In this document: positions 45,340 to 59,017 of the stretch, piece after piece
Numbering within the stretch: the stretch's first letter is position 1
Layout: each line of letters begins with the position of its first letter
DNA from: Mantis religiosa
Lineage: Eukaryota; Arthropoda; Insecta; Mantodea; Mantidae
Assembly (NCBI GenBank): GCA_030765055.1
Contig: CM060950.1
Coordinates: 273,660,468-273,724,467 of the forward strand
Reading direction: 5' to 3'
Length of the DNA: 64,000 nt
Program-made: the position numbers and the translations under genes
Notes under the pieces: generated by a model
Database searches by the model: none
Seen by the model: the letters and a program-made list of their open reading frames with translations, nothing else
What the model was told of the DNA's origin: nothing

Positions 45340-47017
45340 TTAATTGGTTGTGGTAATCTTTTCTCCTATTTTGTTGTTTTTAACTGCAACATTTATATGT
45401 TGTATTAGTGCCTGCTCCTCTAAAGTTAGATGTATTGTGTAGTTCCAAGTTACAGCTTGCATTGCCGTGATTGGAGTTGATTTTGCTGCACCAGTTATTA
45501 GTCGCAGGGCCTGATTTTGGCATACTTCTAGGTGATTTATGTTAGAACTGTTTGCTGTAATTATTACCTCTGCATTATAAAGAAGTATTGGCTTGACGAA
45601 TGTTTTGTATGTGGTGTTCAGTGTCTCCCGATTACTGCCCCACTTGACTCCAGCTAATCTTTTCAAAATGGAAAATTTTTTTGTTGATTTGTTTACTAGT
45701 GCTTCAATATGATGTCTCCAAGATAATTTTGAATCAGAAATTGTTCCTAAATATTTTGTTTCATGTGCTTGTTCCAGGTTTGTTTTCTTGAACTGCAGAT
45801 TTAGTTTAGGGATTTTCTTTTTTAAGCTAAATATTTGGAATGTTATTTTATCAGTATTTATTTTCATCAAATTGTTGTCAGTCCACTTTTTCAATAGTAT
45901 CAGAGCCTTTTCCATTGAAGTTTTGGATTTCTCTATTTGTGGGGAAGATGTCCACATGATCATGTCATTTGCAAAAAGTGCTGTCTTTATATCTGTGTTT
46001 GATACAGCCGTGGGAAGATCATTGATGTAGATGTTGAACAAGGTTGTACTCAGTACTCCACCTTGTGGTAGGCCCATTTTTATTTGTCAGAATTTGGATG
46101 TACTGTCATTGTATTTTGTAGCACAGAAATGCTGAGAGAGAAACTGAGCGATCCAATTTAACATGTTATCTTGAATGCCTAATTTTGAAAGTTTCTCAAG
46201 AAATTTATGCCTCCATTACTGAATCGTATGCTTTTTCAAAATCAATGAAAACTGACAGCATATCTTGATTTTTGTTGAAAGATTCTTTGACATCTTGGGA
46301 TAGTTGAATTATATTTTCTTTAGTAGATAAGTGTTGTTTGAATCCTGTTTGAGTAGTTGTTAATATGTTATTACTTTCTAAGAACCAATTTAGCCTTGCT
46401 GAAATCATACGTTCTGCTGTTTTTGCAATGACACTTGTTTGGAAATTGGTCTGTAATTATTTATTTTGTTGGGTGCTTTGTCTTTTTTTAGAATAGGAAT
46501 AATTATTACTTTTTTTCCACTCTGTAGGTACAGTAGAGGTCCATGATATATTAAATAATTTCAGTAGTACCTTTCTTCCCTTTGATCCTAGGTGTTTCAG
46601 AAATTCAGCATGTATTTTATCTGGTCCAGAAGACCTTTTATCTTTCAAGTCATGGATGGCATGAAGTAGTTCCCTTATGGTGAATTCTTTGCAGGATATA
46701 TTGTTTGTTTGTTCTGGGCACTTTTTAAATTTTATGAGATCTTTTTTAATCTGCCTTTGTTTTCTTTTTGCTTCAGAGGAAAATTTATGCTGAGAGCTGT
46801 AATACTTATTAAAGGCTTCAGAAATAGAGTAATTTGAAGTAAGTGTTTTCCCACTTAGTTTGAGTGGCTCTTTCCTTGTTTCTTTCTGACAATTAATTTT
46901 AATCAGCTTTTTCAATAAATTCACTGAAAGCTTTTTTTTTTTCGCAATATAAATTTCTTTTTTACATTTTGCTGCCTTTCTTCGCCATTCCTTTGTATCT
47001 GTTGGGTTATTGGACAA
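45340..47017 (-). pseudogene. LINE-C reverse transcriptase, broken
   Basis: Upstream part: RSSGPDKIHAEFLKHLG, a frameshift, then TQTGFKQHLSTKENIIQLSQ and SVFIDFEKAYDSV (motif A). After a stop near 46085, MGLPQGGVLSTTLFNIYIND (motif B), LFANDMIMWTS (motif C, with Asn for the first Asp) and ETKYLGTISDSKLSWRHHI follow. The thumb region ends near 45345. Both the stops and the motif C change argue against activity. Confidence 0.9.
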
Positions 47018-47019
47018 TT

Positions 47020-47820
47020 CTGCTTTTTTTCTTGCTATGTCCCTTTCTTCTTTTAACTTTGATAGTTCTGTATTCCAAAAGGGTTTGTAATGTTTAGTTC
47101 TTCCTCTTGGGACCCATTTTTTTGCTGCTTCAAGAATTAATTTGTTATTATTTTATTGAGTTTATCTACAGATGCTTCATGTTGAGCGAAGTAAAGATAT
47201 TGTTCAGTTTCCTCAGTAAATTTTGTCCAATTTGCTTTTCTAAAATTCCAAGAGTATTTCAACTTTCACCTGCTAATATTTTGTTTGTCATGAAGTATTA
47301 TGGATGCAATAACTGCTCTATGATCGGATCCTATGTCTTCAATGATTTCACATGTTGTCTTACCTTTTAAATCTTAAGATACTAATAATAGGTCTGGATT
47401 AGTGCTCTGGCCATTATAGTGTAGGTATGTGGGGCAATCTCCATTCTTGTAGATAAGATCTAAAGTGGTAGAATTTAATAAATCTTCAATAGTTTTGCAC
47501 AGGCATTGTAGTCTTTGTATCCCCATTTTGGTGAATGACCATTGAAATCACCAATCAAAATTGTTTTATGGTGTATATTTATTATATTCCGACAAGGATT
47601 GTTATTTGGTGGATTGTATATACCATATATGGTGTAATGTGAATTTCCTTTCCAAATTTCAATTTGGATAATTTCTATTTTATCTTCTAGCTGCATTTCT
47701 TTTATAATTTTGAACTATGATAAGATGTTTTTCTGACACCTGTAAGTATTCCACTAGCTATTTGGCGTGATTTGGGGAGAACATATATATTAAATCCAGA
47801 AATTTCAAAACTACTTGGTG
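47020..47820 (-). pseudogene. LINE-C endonuclease (C-terminal two thirds)
   Basis: It shows IEIWKGNSHYTIYGIYNPPN, then TILIGDFNGHSPKWGYKDYN with the GDFNGHS catalytic segment intact, and IGSDHRAVIASI near 47330 with the SDHR active-site motif. The first part of the domain is cut off by 5' truncation. A stop occurs near 47698. Confidence 0.88.
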
Positions 47821-47837
47821 AACTATTGCCTCCAAGT

Positions 47838-48029
47838 AGTTCACCAAATCAAAATTCAACAGTCGATATTAGCTGAGTGTGTTAGGAAGTTCCTAACGAT
47901 ACACATTCTAGGTAAATACTAGTAATATATGAAACATTGAGTACTATTTCGAATAAAAATTATATTCTCTCATATACCTTTGCATAGCTCATCTGGTTCG
48001 TGATGGTAGGTCGTTCCACTGAGCATCTG
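47838..48029. other. Tail of PLE-C and unassigned sequence
   Basis: Continuation of the DNA interrupted by LINE-C. No gene seen. Confidence 0.5.
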
Positions 48030-48036
48030 GATGTAA

Positions 48037-48102
<66 letters not shown>

Positions 48103-48373
48103 GTAATAATAATAATAATAATAGTAATAATAATAATAATAATAATAATTTAATTTGTTAATGATGCTGTAAATTGCAAGGATAATATCAGTGCCACTGG
48201 TGTACCAGAATTTCATTCCATAGGAGTTCTTTTAAATACCATTAAATCTACTGACATAGGGCTATCGCTTTTAAACACACTTAAAAACCCTAGGTCTGAG
48301 CCAGCTTTGAAGCCACAACTTCGAAATCAGTAAGCCAGTGCCTAACTGACTGAGCCACTCAGACTGACTGGAG
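48030..48373 (-). mobile_element. SINE-6, tRNA-like SINE with AAT tail
   Basis: The minus strand starts CAGTCTGAGTGGCTCAGTCA with a B box-like GTGGCTTCAAAGC, has a 150-bp body, and ends in a long run of AAT units (plus-strand 48037-48150). No second copy is seen here. Confidence 0.75.
48037..48150. repeat. AAT microsatellite
   Basis: Nearly 38 AAT units with two AGT interruptions. A poly-Tyr open frame on the minus strand is an artefact of it. Confidence 0.97.
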
Positions 48374-48446
48374 GTATCCATGCACTGCAAGTCCAGTTGT
48401 GTGGTGTACATGCTTTTGTCCATTCCCTTTTGCTCTTCAGTTCTGT

Positions 48447-49310
48447 TCAATTCAATTCAATTCAATTTTATTCATCCTTTAGAATCAAATCTGTACATAG
48501 TACCTTGATATAGGATACGTCAGTAATTTACACTTAATATTACAAAGTTAAACATCAAATATACCTAACCTACATTCAATTATATTGTGACACAAATTGG
48601 ATATAATTATGAGTGAGAGAAATGAACAAGCTAAGTAAATTCATATTTTATGTTTATCTGGATTTGTTAAATTGCAGATATTCCTTTACTGTGTAAAAGC
48701 AGTGCTCCTGTAAGAAAGCCCTTGTTCTAGTTTTAAACATGTTGTTGTTATCTATGCTTTTGATGTCATTAGGAAGGGAATTATAAACTATTGTACAGGA
48801 ATGCAGTACTCCATTCTTAAACATTGTAGTTCTGATTGAGGTTACGTGTATATCCTTAATATGCCTCGTGTAATGCATATGAACACTTCCGTTGTTTTGA
48901 AAGTTAAATCTATTTCTTTTTACAAATAAAGCTGTCTCCAAAATATAAACACATGCCAAAGGAAGTATGCAAAGCTTTCTGAACAGTGGCTTACATGAAC
49001 ATAGCATTCTTTCATTGCCTATAATTCGAATGGCTTGTTTTTGTTTAATAAATATATCTTTGGCTTCTGGTGAATTTCCCCAAAATATTATTCCATATTT
49101 AATTATAGAATGTATATGTGCATAATAGGACATTAAAAGTACACGAAGGCTGACATTCTGACTTAATATTCTTAGGGCATATATATTCCTGCTTAATTTG
49201 GTTAGTAGATGATTTGTATGAGTTTTCCATTTTAAGTTATTTTGTATCCACAAGCCTAAAAAGTTTGTTTCACTTTTGTATGAAATTAATTTATTATTTA
49301 ATAATTTATT
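48447..49310 (-). mobile_element. LINE-E, 5'-truncated LINE with GAATT tail
   Basis: Codons give NFLGLWIQNNLKWKTHTNHL, YYAHIHSIIKYGIIFWGNSP and FKTRTRAFLQEHCFYTVKEY, the RT thumb and C terminus of a LINE of the L2/CR1-like type. The main frame is open from 49253 to 48654. Flanks GTTCTGT (48440-48446, 49311-49317) look like a 7-bp target duplication. The 3' tail is GAATT repeats (48447-48468). Confidence 0.86.
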
Positions 49311-49317
49311 GTTCTGT

Positions 49318-51280
49318 AGAAGTCACATCATACAAAGTCTTAAAATTCAGAGCACTATAGTTTTGCAATTAAAATTGTTTGAATTTATCATATCTTACCA
49401 AAATCCCCAACTTCAAGCTGTTATAACTCTGAAATTTTAAATCAAATTATTTAAATCCAACTTGAGTTTGATTCCCTAATCTTCAAATTCACACTGATAT
49501 GGAAATATGCTCTTCCTATTTTATTTAAGTGAAAAGAAATAAGAATTTTCTCACATGTAGATATTTTTTGATTAAGAAAAATAATTGTATTATATTAAGT
49601 TTCTGGAATTAAAATGCAATTGAATGTTTATTTTACTTTACTGGTAACTAATAAGGATTTGTCTAAAACAAAGAAGTAGCAGTTTATGAGCAGCATTAGT
49701 GAAATACATGTTCATGGTCCCTCGCTCATGTCTGAAGGTCAAGCAATCTCTTCTTCTAACCTTTCTAATGCAATGCAAAGACTGAAGAAAATGGAAATAG
49801 ATATGAAATGCTACTGCACTGTAGTGTCAGGTTGCAGAATCAGTATCCCTTTCTTGCAATGAATGTGATGTGCTGCTTGGCGACCATTGTGCAAAATCAC
49901 AAATCATTGCGTTTATTCATATTTTGTATTATAACTATGAAAAACTTAACATATCCACTTAAATCAGCTATCCCAGCTTCCTTTGAAAAGGCTGTGTGTT
50001 ATTCTCAAACTAATGTTTTAGTTTATCAAAATCCAAAGAAGCTTAAAAATAAATAAAAGCTAATACCTACAAAATGAGCATTTGTAGCATATTCTGCCAT
50101 AAAAGTCTTCCATAGCCACGCTCACTTAAAAAGTCACAAAATCAAGTAATACCATACATTTATCATTCAATGTCATGAGAACCATTTACTTTAGATGCTC
50201 ACATTTCCTAAATATGCTTTTCTTTACTCCCTCTATTAATGGGAAAAATTACATTTGAAACAAAAAATGTGAAGTTTCTTGCCATTCAATTTCACATGGA
50301 ATGCTATATTTGCTCATATGCTAAATTATTCAAATAGTGATTCCTATATTCCTTGGGAATTGTGATGACAAGTCTCCAAGTGCTTTTGAAAAGTTTTGAT
50401 GATCTCTGAATTTGAACCATGAATTCCACATCTATTTCACTTCATGCTGCATATCACAAAATTACCGTAGTGACAACATTTTCTATAAAGAAATATTTTT
50501 TTGCCACTCCACTTTGAATTCAATTTCAATAGGAGGGGAGGGGGGCTTTTAAAAAGTACTTGCACTCTGAGCTCTGTAAAGATTTATTGTCAATTCTATT
50601 AGCCTAATAGTTCACTGTGCAAAATGGACTTCAAAAAATTACTGACTGAAGCAGAAGGCATTCATCCAGTGGCGGTTTGTCAATGGAATGAAGGGAATGA
50701 CTCATTCCCTTCGATTTCTATAAAAGTTTATTTTTCTTTTAATTTTTGGAGTAATAAATTTAGTTTAAAATTCCATTTCATCAGTTTTATGAATTTGATA
50801 ACATATTTTCTATTTTGCATATATTGTAATATGATGTTATACAAAACATTTATAAGACAGCACGGGATGGAGATATGCACGCAGTTGATCTATTCCGAAC
50901 CTGAAGTCGGAATCTTTCGTGGAACCTCGTGTGACAAGGTGAATGAAATGTGTTCATTCCAGTCGGATACTTGTAAAGTGTAGTTTCTAGTGTCAAAATT
51001 CTGTTTCTAATTGTTTTCATTATTTCTTTCATTGTCATTTGGAAACTCATTATCATCCATCCTAAACATAAGTATATATAATTAATTCTATGTAGTTATT
51101 TCCCCCTTAGATGCATAATTGTAATAGTATAAAGAGGTTACTGTTCTCCACAGATTGCATGGGAATATATTCCAAGCTCTTATTCTCCACGCTGAGGGAC
51201 AGTAAGACTGTGTCAGCCTGTCAGTGTGTGACAAGGATAAAAACTGTCGGTAGAGAGACACCAGGGGGGGAGGAACATGT
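49318..51280. other. No gene recognised; possible 5' region of hAT-3
   Basis: Mostly AT-rich. CAGTGGCGGTTTGTC at 50668-50682 resembles a hAT end and may belong to hAT-3, but no partner was found. An open stretch (50624-50983) has no recognised domain. Confidence 0.4.
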
Positions 51281-51289
51281 GACTGCATG

Positions 51290-53400
51290 TTAGAAACAAT
51301 TCCAAAGCTGGGACTGAGTTCAAGGAAATTTGAAGAAAAGGTGGCCTTAATTTCGGGGGCTAGACCGATGCCTGAGTTACCTGATGTGAAAACCAAGACG
51401 AAACGATGTGTATGCCATTTCAATTCTGAGCACTACAAAAAAATTAAATGGTTATCTGTTTGAAAGAAAACATTAAAACTTTAGTGTTGGCCTTGCATTT
51501 TATTCTCAAACGAGAAGGGTGTGTGGAACACTTCAGGTTTCGATGATATGAATAATCTGCTAAAGGCAACTCAGTTTCACCAACAGTCACAAGCACATAT
51601 CAGGGCTGAAATTCTACTCACCACTTTCGGTACCTGTAGGAGAGATTTTAAATTAAATGAGCAATGAAAACATGAAGTAATAAGACATATTGAAAGTGTC
51701 AAAAATAATAGAAAAAGTTATTCAACGTCTCATTGAAGTTGTAGTATACTTGGCAATACAAGAATTTCCCTTCAGAGGGCATGCCAAAGAGAAAGATTCT
51801 GCGAACCGTGGAAATTATATTGAAATACTAACTGTTTTAAGCAAGTATGATGACACTCTGGCATGTCATTTACAGAAAGCTACTGTGTTCTCGGGTCTGT
51901 CAAACCATATTCAAAATGACCTCATTAATGGAGTTACTATGGTGTTATAGAATGAAATAAAAAAGAAATATTTCAGTCTGCATTTGTAGCAGTTATTATT
52001 GATGAAACCACTGACATACCTGCTCACTCTCAACTCTTAACTGTTACAATACTGGTGTCTGACAATGAAGAGATAGAAGAAAGGTTTCTGGGTTTTACAG
52101 ATGTAAGCAGAGATCGCAGTGCTAAGGCACTAGCAGAATACATTTTCCATATGATGGACAAGTTTAAATGTGGCTCTAAATTGGTCACTCAGTGTTGTAA
52201 TGGAGTAGCAGTGATGTCGGGGGAAGTTAGTGGATTACAGAAAAGAGTAAAAGAAAAATATCTTGATGCTTTATTTATACATTGTTTTGCTCATATATTG
52301 AATATTGTCCTTTCACAGACAACATGCAACATAAAAGAATGCAATTTTTTTTCATGACCTAAGGAGGTTGTCTTCTTTGTTCTCCAAGTGTACAAAAAGA
52401 ACTGCTGAATTAGATATGGAGGTGAAAAAAAGGTTTCTCAAAGTATGTCCAACAGGATGGAATTATAATGGAAGACTGGTTGTAACTGTTAGGGAACATA
52501 AAGAAGAATTAGTTCAGTTGTTAGAGAACATTCTCGATAATCCAAACCATTGGGATAGTGAAACTTATCATGAAGCTCAAGGTTTTAACAGTGTTCTTTC
52601 TGATTTCGAATTCAACTTTCTTCTCTTAATTTTCAGTGAAATATTTTGCTTAACTGATGCCCTTTTTGAAATTCTGCAGACAAAATATTGGATATAAATT
52701 GTTGCACTGCCAAAGTAAGGGGAAAAATAGCCTCTCTACAAGAAAAGAGAAACAAATTTGGTACAGTATGGGATAAATGTAATGAGAATTACAAACTGCC
52801 AAAGAAAAGGCAACCTCAAAACAACAACTTTGATGAAAAAGATCAAAGCCGAATCTATTGTGAAATATTTGATAGTACACAAAATCAAATTCAAATTAGG
52901 TTTGAAGGTTTAGAAAAAGTTAAATTTGTTCAATTAATTGACCAAAATATTATTATAAACAAATTTCCTGAATAAGCATTCTGTTCACTGAAAGAAAGTT
53001 ATGGTCAGTATTTTGACTTTGCTCGCCTTAGAGGTGAACTCAGTGTAGTTTATACCTCAAATGAGTATCTGTAATGGGAATTCAAAAACTAATGATTTAT
53101 TTGAAATCTAGTGGTTTCTTATTGTCCGCTTTTTGTGAACTCTTCAAGTTGTACACACAGATTTCAATAATCCCAGCATCCAACACGAGTGCCCAGCATT
53201 CTTTTTCGGCGCTTTGTCAAATTCATATTGCTGCAGAAACACCCAAGGGCAGCAAAGACTCGCAAATTTGTCTGTGTTGGCTATTGAGAAAAGAACTGCT
53301 AGAACTGAAATCATCGGAAAATAAAGAGGAATTCTACAGATTAGTGATAGATGAATTTATCAAAAAGGAGAGATGGATTGAATTGGTTTTCAAGTGAGAA
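51290..53400 (+). pseudogene. hAT-3 transposase, ZMYM1-like, broken
   Basis: Blocks in order: SRKFEEKVALISGARPMPEL, WPCILFSNERGVWNTSGFDD (TTF-like finger region), FVAVIIDETTDIPAHSQLLT with the first catalytic Asp, ERFLGFTDVSRDRSAKALAE, AVMSGEVSGLQKRV, FIHCFAHILNIVLSQT, then NFLLLIFSEIFCLTDALFEI and at the end FYRLVIDEFIKKERWIEL. These match the hAT group resembling zinc finger MYM-type 1. At least four frame changes or stops occur. Similar to hAT-1 but clearly a different element by sequence. Confidence 0.88.
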
Positions 53401-53425
53401 AAAACAATTTTAATTAGGCTGATTT

Positions 53426-53632
<207 letters not shown>

Positions 53633-53639
53633 AAAGAGT

Positions 53640-53985
53640 AGTGGATGTAATTGTAGCATTTGTTGCAGAAAAAATCAGTAATAGTAGTAATTGTCAGTCA
53701 ACATTCTGGTCAGTCAACCACGGAATTGACGATAGGGAAGAGGTTCCCAGAAACTAGTCTTCATCAAAAAACTTGTAAGTGGAGAAAAGTATATACAAGG
53801 TTGACTCATTTGCCTAATTTTAGTAACAATGGCACTCCACTTTCTGAAATACTTCTTTTTATTCTATATTTTGATACAGTAATTTCACCAGAAATATTAA
53901 TTTTGAGTTTTGAGGTCCACTGAATCTAAAAGAGCATCTGTGTGCATGCATGCATTTCTTTCTTTCTTTCTTTCTTTTTTTTAAA
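53640..53985. other. No gene recognised
   Basis: It ends in a short TTTC repeat (53957-53979) and a T run that could be the A tail of LINE-D on the minus strand. Confidence 0.5.
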
Positions 53986-54256
53986 TACTACATACCTTTT
54001 ATTTCATTAAACACAACTAGAAGTAATTTTACAATATGTTAAGAGTGAGAATGTACCAGTAGATCATTTACGCTATTCTGATAATTCTTATTTTTAACTT
54101 TTCGTACTTTACTGCATCATGTAAGGTTAATTGAGTAAGGTAGTTTGAAATTTGAATGCTTTAGTTATTCTATATTTGTGAAATTATGAATTTCACAAAG
54201 TTAACAAAGTGTCTTAAATGCATGTCCATAAATTCCTCTTTTGTTATGGGCCATGC

Positions 54257-55600
<1,344 letters not shown>

Positions 55601-57118
55601 CAGTAGATGCCCAAAATAACATGGTTGTTGAGCAACATCCTTTACCCCTGCATTATAAGCTTGCTGTGGTATATAGAGAATGTAAAACTAGAAGGTACAA
55701 AAATCAATCCCAGACAGTTGGAGGAAGGAAATGTGCATGTATATGTCTATAAATGTGCAAGATAAATGTATTACAATACTTTAAAAATTACTCACCAGTT
55801 ATGCTGGAAGATGTATTCCAGCCTATTGATTTATATATTTTACACCAACCAAATTGTTCCTTGTGCTGAAAAAATTTGGTAAGTTTTGTGGCAAAATGGA
55901 AGAGGTAAATGCTGTTTGATTCATTTTGCATCTCCATCTACAGAATCACATTGTTTAAATAAGTTATCACTTCATTAACATTCTGAATATTTTCTTCTGC
56001 CTCCACCAAAAAAAAAAAAAAAAAAAAAAAAATAATCCACATCATTTTCACCCCTCTCATATTCACCGCCATCTTGTTCTTCACTGTCATTCTTGTTGTG
56101 GGTACGCTATTGAATTGTGGGATGCAGTAAATTGTTGCATCAGCTTCTTATGCTACTCAGATAATGCACTCATTAGTAAATCTAGAAAAATCTCCAAACA
56201 ATTTATGTGCTGAATTAGTTGCGCAAATCTGCTTGTATTAATGAAAGCATAATTGCAAGTATTGTAATTAAATTTATGCAAGTTGTTCAATACCATACAG
56301 ACTGTCTTCTTCAACAGGGACCATTAGAAGAAATGTCATACTTTTCTATAAGCATTTTCTGTATGTGTTAGTTTTTTTCCATTTGAAACCCAGTTCTCAC
56401 TATTGTGTTTAAGGATGACTTACTACCCTGAATGTTAATGCTTTCTCTTCAAATAATAAGTATTTTAGCTATTGTAGCAGCACCTTTTCAACAGATTTGT
56501 TGAAGCCATCTAGATCTATTACTCCTTTCGGAATGCTGTGTCTTTTACCTGGAGTTCCAAAGATGTGCTCTGATTTTCATTTTGTTTATGTTCTTTAATA
56601 ACAATTCTTTTCACTGTTCTTTCTGACACTCCTGTGTCATCTGATATGCACCTTTGAAAAAAAATCTGATGTAACCAGTTCTTTACTTTTAATTTCTTTC
56701 TTTATGTGCTATAATACATTTGAAACAATTTCTTCACTCTGACATGTAATGTTTTGGATCCTGATTTAAAAAGTACACTGATGGCATAATTAATTTATAC
56801 AGTGATCAGTGTGTGGCAAAAAAGGCAACTGTGAATTAGGAAGGACATGAGTCAGATGCAGACATCACTAGCAGAGCATAAGTACATTCAGCAGTATTAT
56901 ACATATGAGCTGGAATGCAGCAATCATTGTCATTGAACAGGGGTGGTGGTGAAAATTATACTGCAGAACCTGTATTTGCATAATACTTTTATCTCATATT
57001 TCCAAATAAAAAAGTAATAAAATAATTAACTACAATATCTTTTAATGGAGACATACTTTTACCCGCATTACATCTGAATCTGCAGTATTTCAGAACGTGC
57101 TATTTCATGCTTCTACTG
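55601..57118 (-). mobile_element. Second TA-inserting DNA transposon, deleted
   Basis: Ends CAGTAGATGC (55601) and the inverted GCTTCTACTG (57109-57118) are flanked by TA on both sides (55599-55600, 57119-57120). Minus-strand codons show DDTGVSERTVKRIV (helix-turn-helix), IDLDGFNKSVEKVLLQ, ELGFKWKKTNTYRKC and an acidic tail SEEQDGGEYERGENDVDYF. The DDE core between is missing. The order resembles the transposase at 40.3-42.2 kb. A poly-A run (56007-56032) lies in it. Confidence 0.8.
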
Positions 57119-57235
57119 TATATGCCTAGGTATTTCATTTCTTCAGTTTGACAAATTTCTTGTTATTTAAAGTAAATACTGATTTCTTTTTCTTCTTCTT
57201 CTTTTTTTTTTGAGATAATTAAAGTCTCTAATTTA

Positions 57236-57373
57236 TTTGCTGAAGATGAGTCGGTGGTAGTAGTAGCACTAACATCACTGTTTTTAATCTTTGTTAACAT
57301 GTAACGGGAATATGTTAACAGAGATAAAAAAAAGTGATGTTAGTGTTACTAGTACCAACTCATCTTAAGCAAA
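57236..57373. repeat. 138-bp palindrome in LINE-D
   Basis: Arms 57236-57300 and 57311-57373 are inverted repeats with several mismatches (GATGTTAGTG boxes), loop about 10 bp. Possibly a foldback remnant; no family match. Confidence 0.82.
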
Positions 57374-57463
57374 TACATCTTAACACATTACTGTTTCTAG
57401 CTTCTTCCATATATAAACAAAAGTCTGTGGTATTTGAGTTTGATTTATGAGTCACTATGTTTA

Positions 57464-58101
57464 CACTCAAACTTCACTTACTTGTTGTATAATTGAAACA
57501 TTTTCAAGATCATTCGATCTCATCCTCAGCTGTTTGGTGACTAGATGAACCTTCCTCTTCTTCCACTACTACAGAGTTCCGATCATTCTGCCATCTGGTG
57601 TTAGGCGCACTAAGTTTTAATACTTCATTTAATGCTGGGATTTCAAAATTTATAACTTTATCACGGTTTTTGTTTATGAATATTTTTTCCCAAATATCCA
57701 ATTCTATGGGTGTACTTAAAGATTTTAACAGTTTAATGTTGTGGCCAATGTTGCCATTTTTGGACAGAAAAGAACAACATTGGCCACAACATTAAACTGT
57801 TGAAAAACAACAACATTGGCCACAATATTAAACTGTTAAAATCTTTAAATACACCCATAGAATTGGATATTTGGGAAAAAATATTCATAAACAAAAACCA
57901 GATAAAGTTATAAATTTTTAAATCCCGGCATTAAATGAAGTATTAAAACTTAGTGCCCCTAACACCAGATGGCAGAGTGGTTGGAACTCCATAGTAGTGG
58001 AAGAAGAGGAAGGTTCATTTAGTCACCAAACAGCTGAGGATGAGATCGAATGATCTTGAAAACGTTTCAATTATACAAGAAGTAAGTGAAGTTTGAGTTA
58101 G
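57464..58101. mobile_element. PLE-E, Penelope foldback
   Basis: Left arm 57464-57753 (minus sense) and right arm 57811-58101 (plus sense) are inverted repeats with scattered changes. Both encode the nuclease end: LDIWEKIFINKNRDKVINFE, then the acidic VVVEEEEGSSSH tail. The right arm also carries an extra 37-bp tandem copy (57774-57810) next to the loop. RT is absent. Confidence 0.9.
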
Positions 58102-58794
58102 AATACCATAGGTTAGAGAAATATTTTGGGTGACAAAGCAGCACCTAGGATGTTTAATGTTTTCTCTGGGCTCTCATTTAATTATATGTTGAATTTTCTG
58201 GAAATAGCCTCTGAAGTCCTCATTCTAAATGAGAAATTGTAAGAGATAAACAAAACCTTATTGCACAGAAAATCTTGTTAAAGCACACCATTTATATCAA
58301 ATGTCTTTGAGAAGCTAACCACATCTGAGATATTCCTTGTTATTGGGTTGAATTTTCAAAAACATATCTTTTCTCAAATAGTAAGTTATTATTCATTTTT
58401 TATGTCTTGCCATGCAAAGTGAATGGAATGGAAAAGCCATCATATAGCGACCAGCTCTTAAAAGATTTGACTAACAGATGGGGCTCTGGGGACTGAGTAA
58501 TAGTGGTATTAACTGTTCCATTAAAAATTGAGGAAATGCCATTTATACATTTAGTGCTGACTTGTAATGGCAATAGGAACGTCCTACATCTGAAAAATGA
58601 AGGAAAGATTGGTTATATCCGATGGATTCATTGACCAATGACAGGTGTGTTCCCTTCACAATATGAGGGCTAAGAAGAGGTGATTCAACTACTTATGCAT
58701 AAAAAAGAGGTATTCACAAGAAACAGTTGAAAACCTTCTCAATAAACAATGTTTATTTCCTTGTATAGATTAATATTTATTATGATGAATGTCG
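58102..58794. other. No gene recognised
   Basis: No coding or repeat signal supported. Confidence 0.45.
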
Positions 58795-58906
58795 GGTAAC
58801 TCTAAGCTCTATGGACCCTGGGCTCATTTGAGCATCATTTCACCCATTCCATTCATCGTCCGATATGACTTAACGTTGGAGGACGTAAAATACCAAAAAG
58901 AAAAAC
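58795..58906 (+). mobile_element. SINE-V 3' fragment
   Basis: Body from GGTAACTCTAAGCTCTATGG to CGTTGGAGGACGTAAA with a short A-rich tail. The tRNA-like head is missing. PLE-F begins just after. Confidence 0.88.
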
Positions 58907-59017
58907 AAAATATTTATTTATATCGAGATTCAACTGTATTGGAACACCACAGTGAAGCGAAAAATTATTAAATTTTAGATGAGTCGCATTTTTTACACAT
59001 CTGCTTCACTTTCCTAC

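Larger units (their letters stand above)
44338..47822 (-). mobile_element. LINE-C, RNase H-bearing LINE, 5' truncated
   Basis: A 15-bp duplication CTATTGCCTCCAAGT bounds it (44323-44337, 47823-47837). It holds endonuclease, RT, RNase H and a terminal zinc knuckle in order. The 3' tail is a short AAC-type repeat, as in I-like elements that end in simple repeats. An I/Nimb-like assignment is likely from the RNase H and motifs. It inserted into the tail of PLE-C. Confidence 0.93.

Noticed and set aside
47989..48216. Open frame with a long poly-tyrosine run on the minus strand
   Set aside because: It is a translation of the AAT microsatellite in the tail of a SINE.
50624..50983. A possible small host protein starting MDFKKLLTEAEGIHP
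   Set aside because: No domain or splice support was seen, and it lies in what may be the 5' part of hAT-3.
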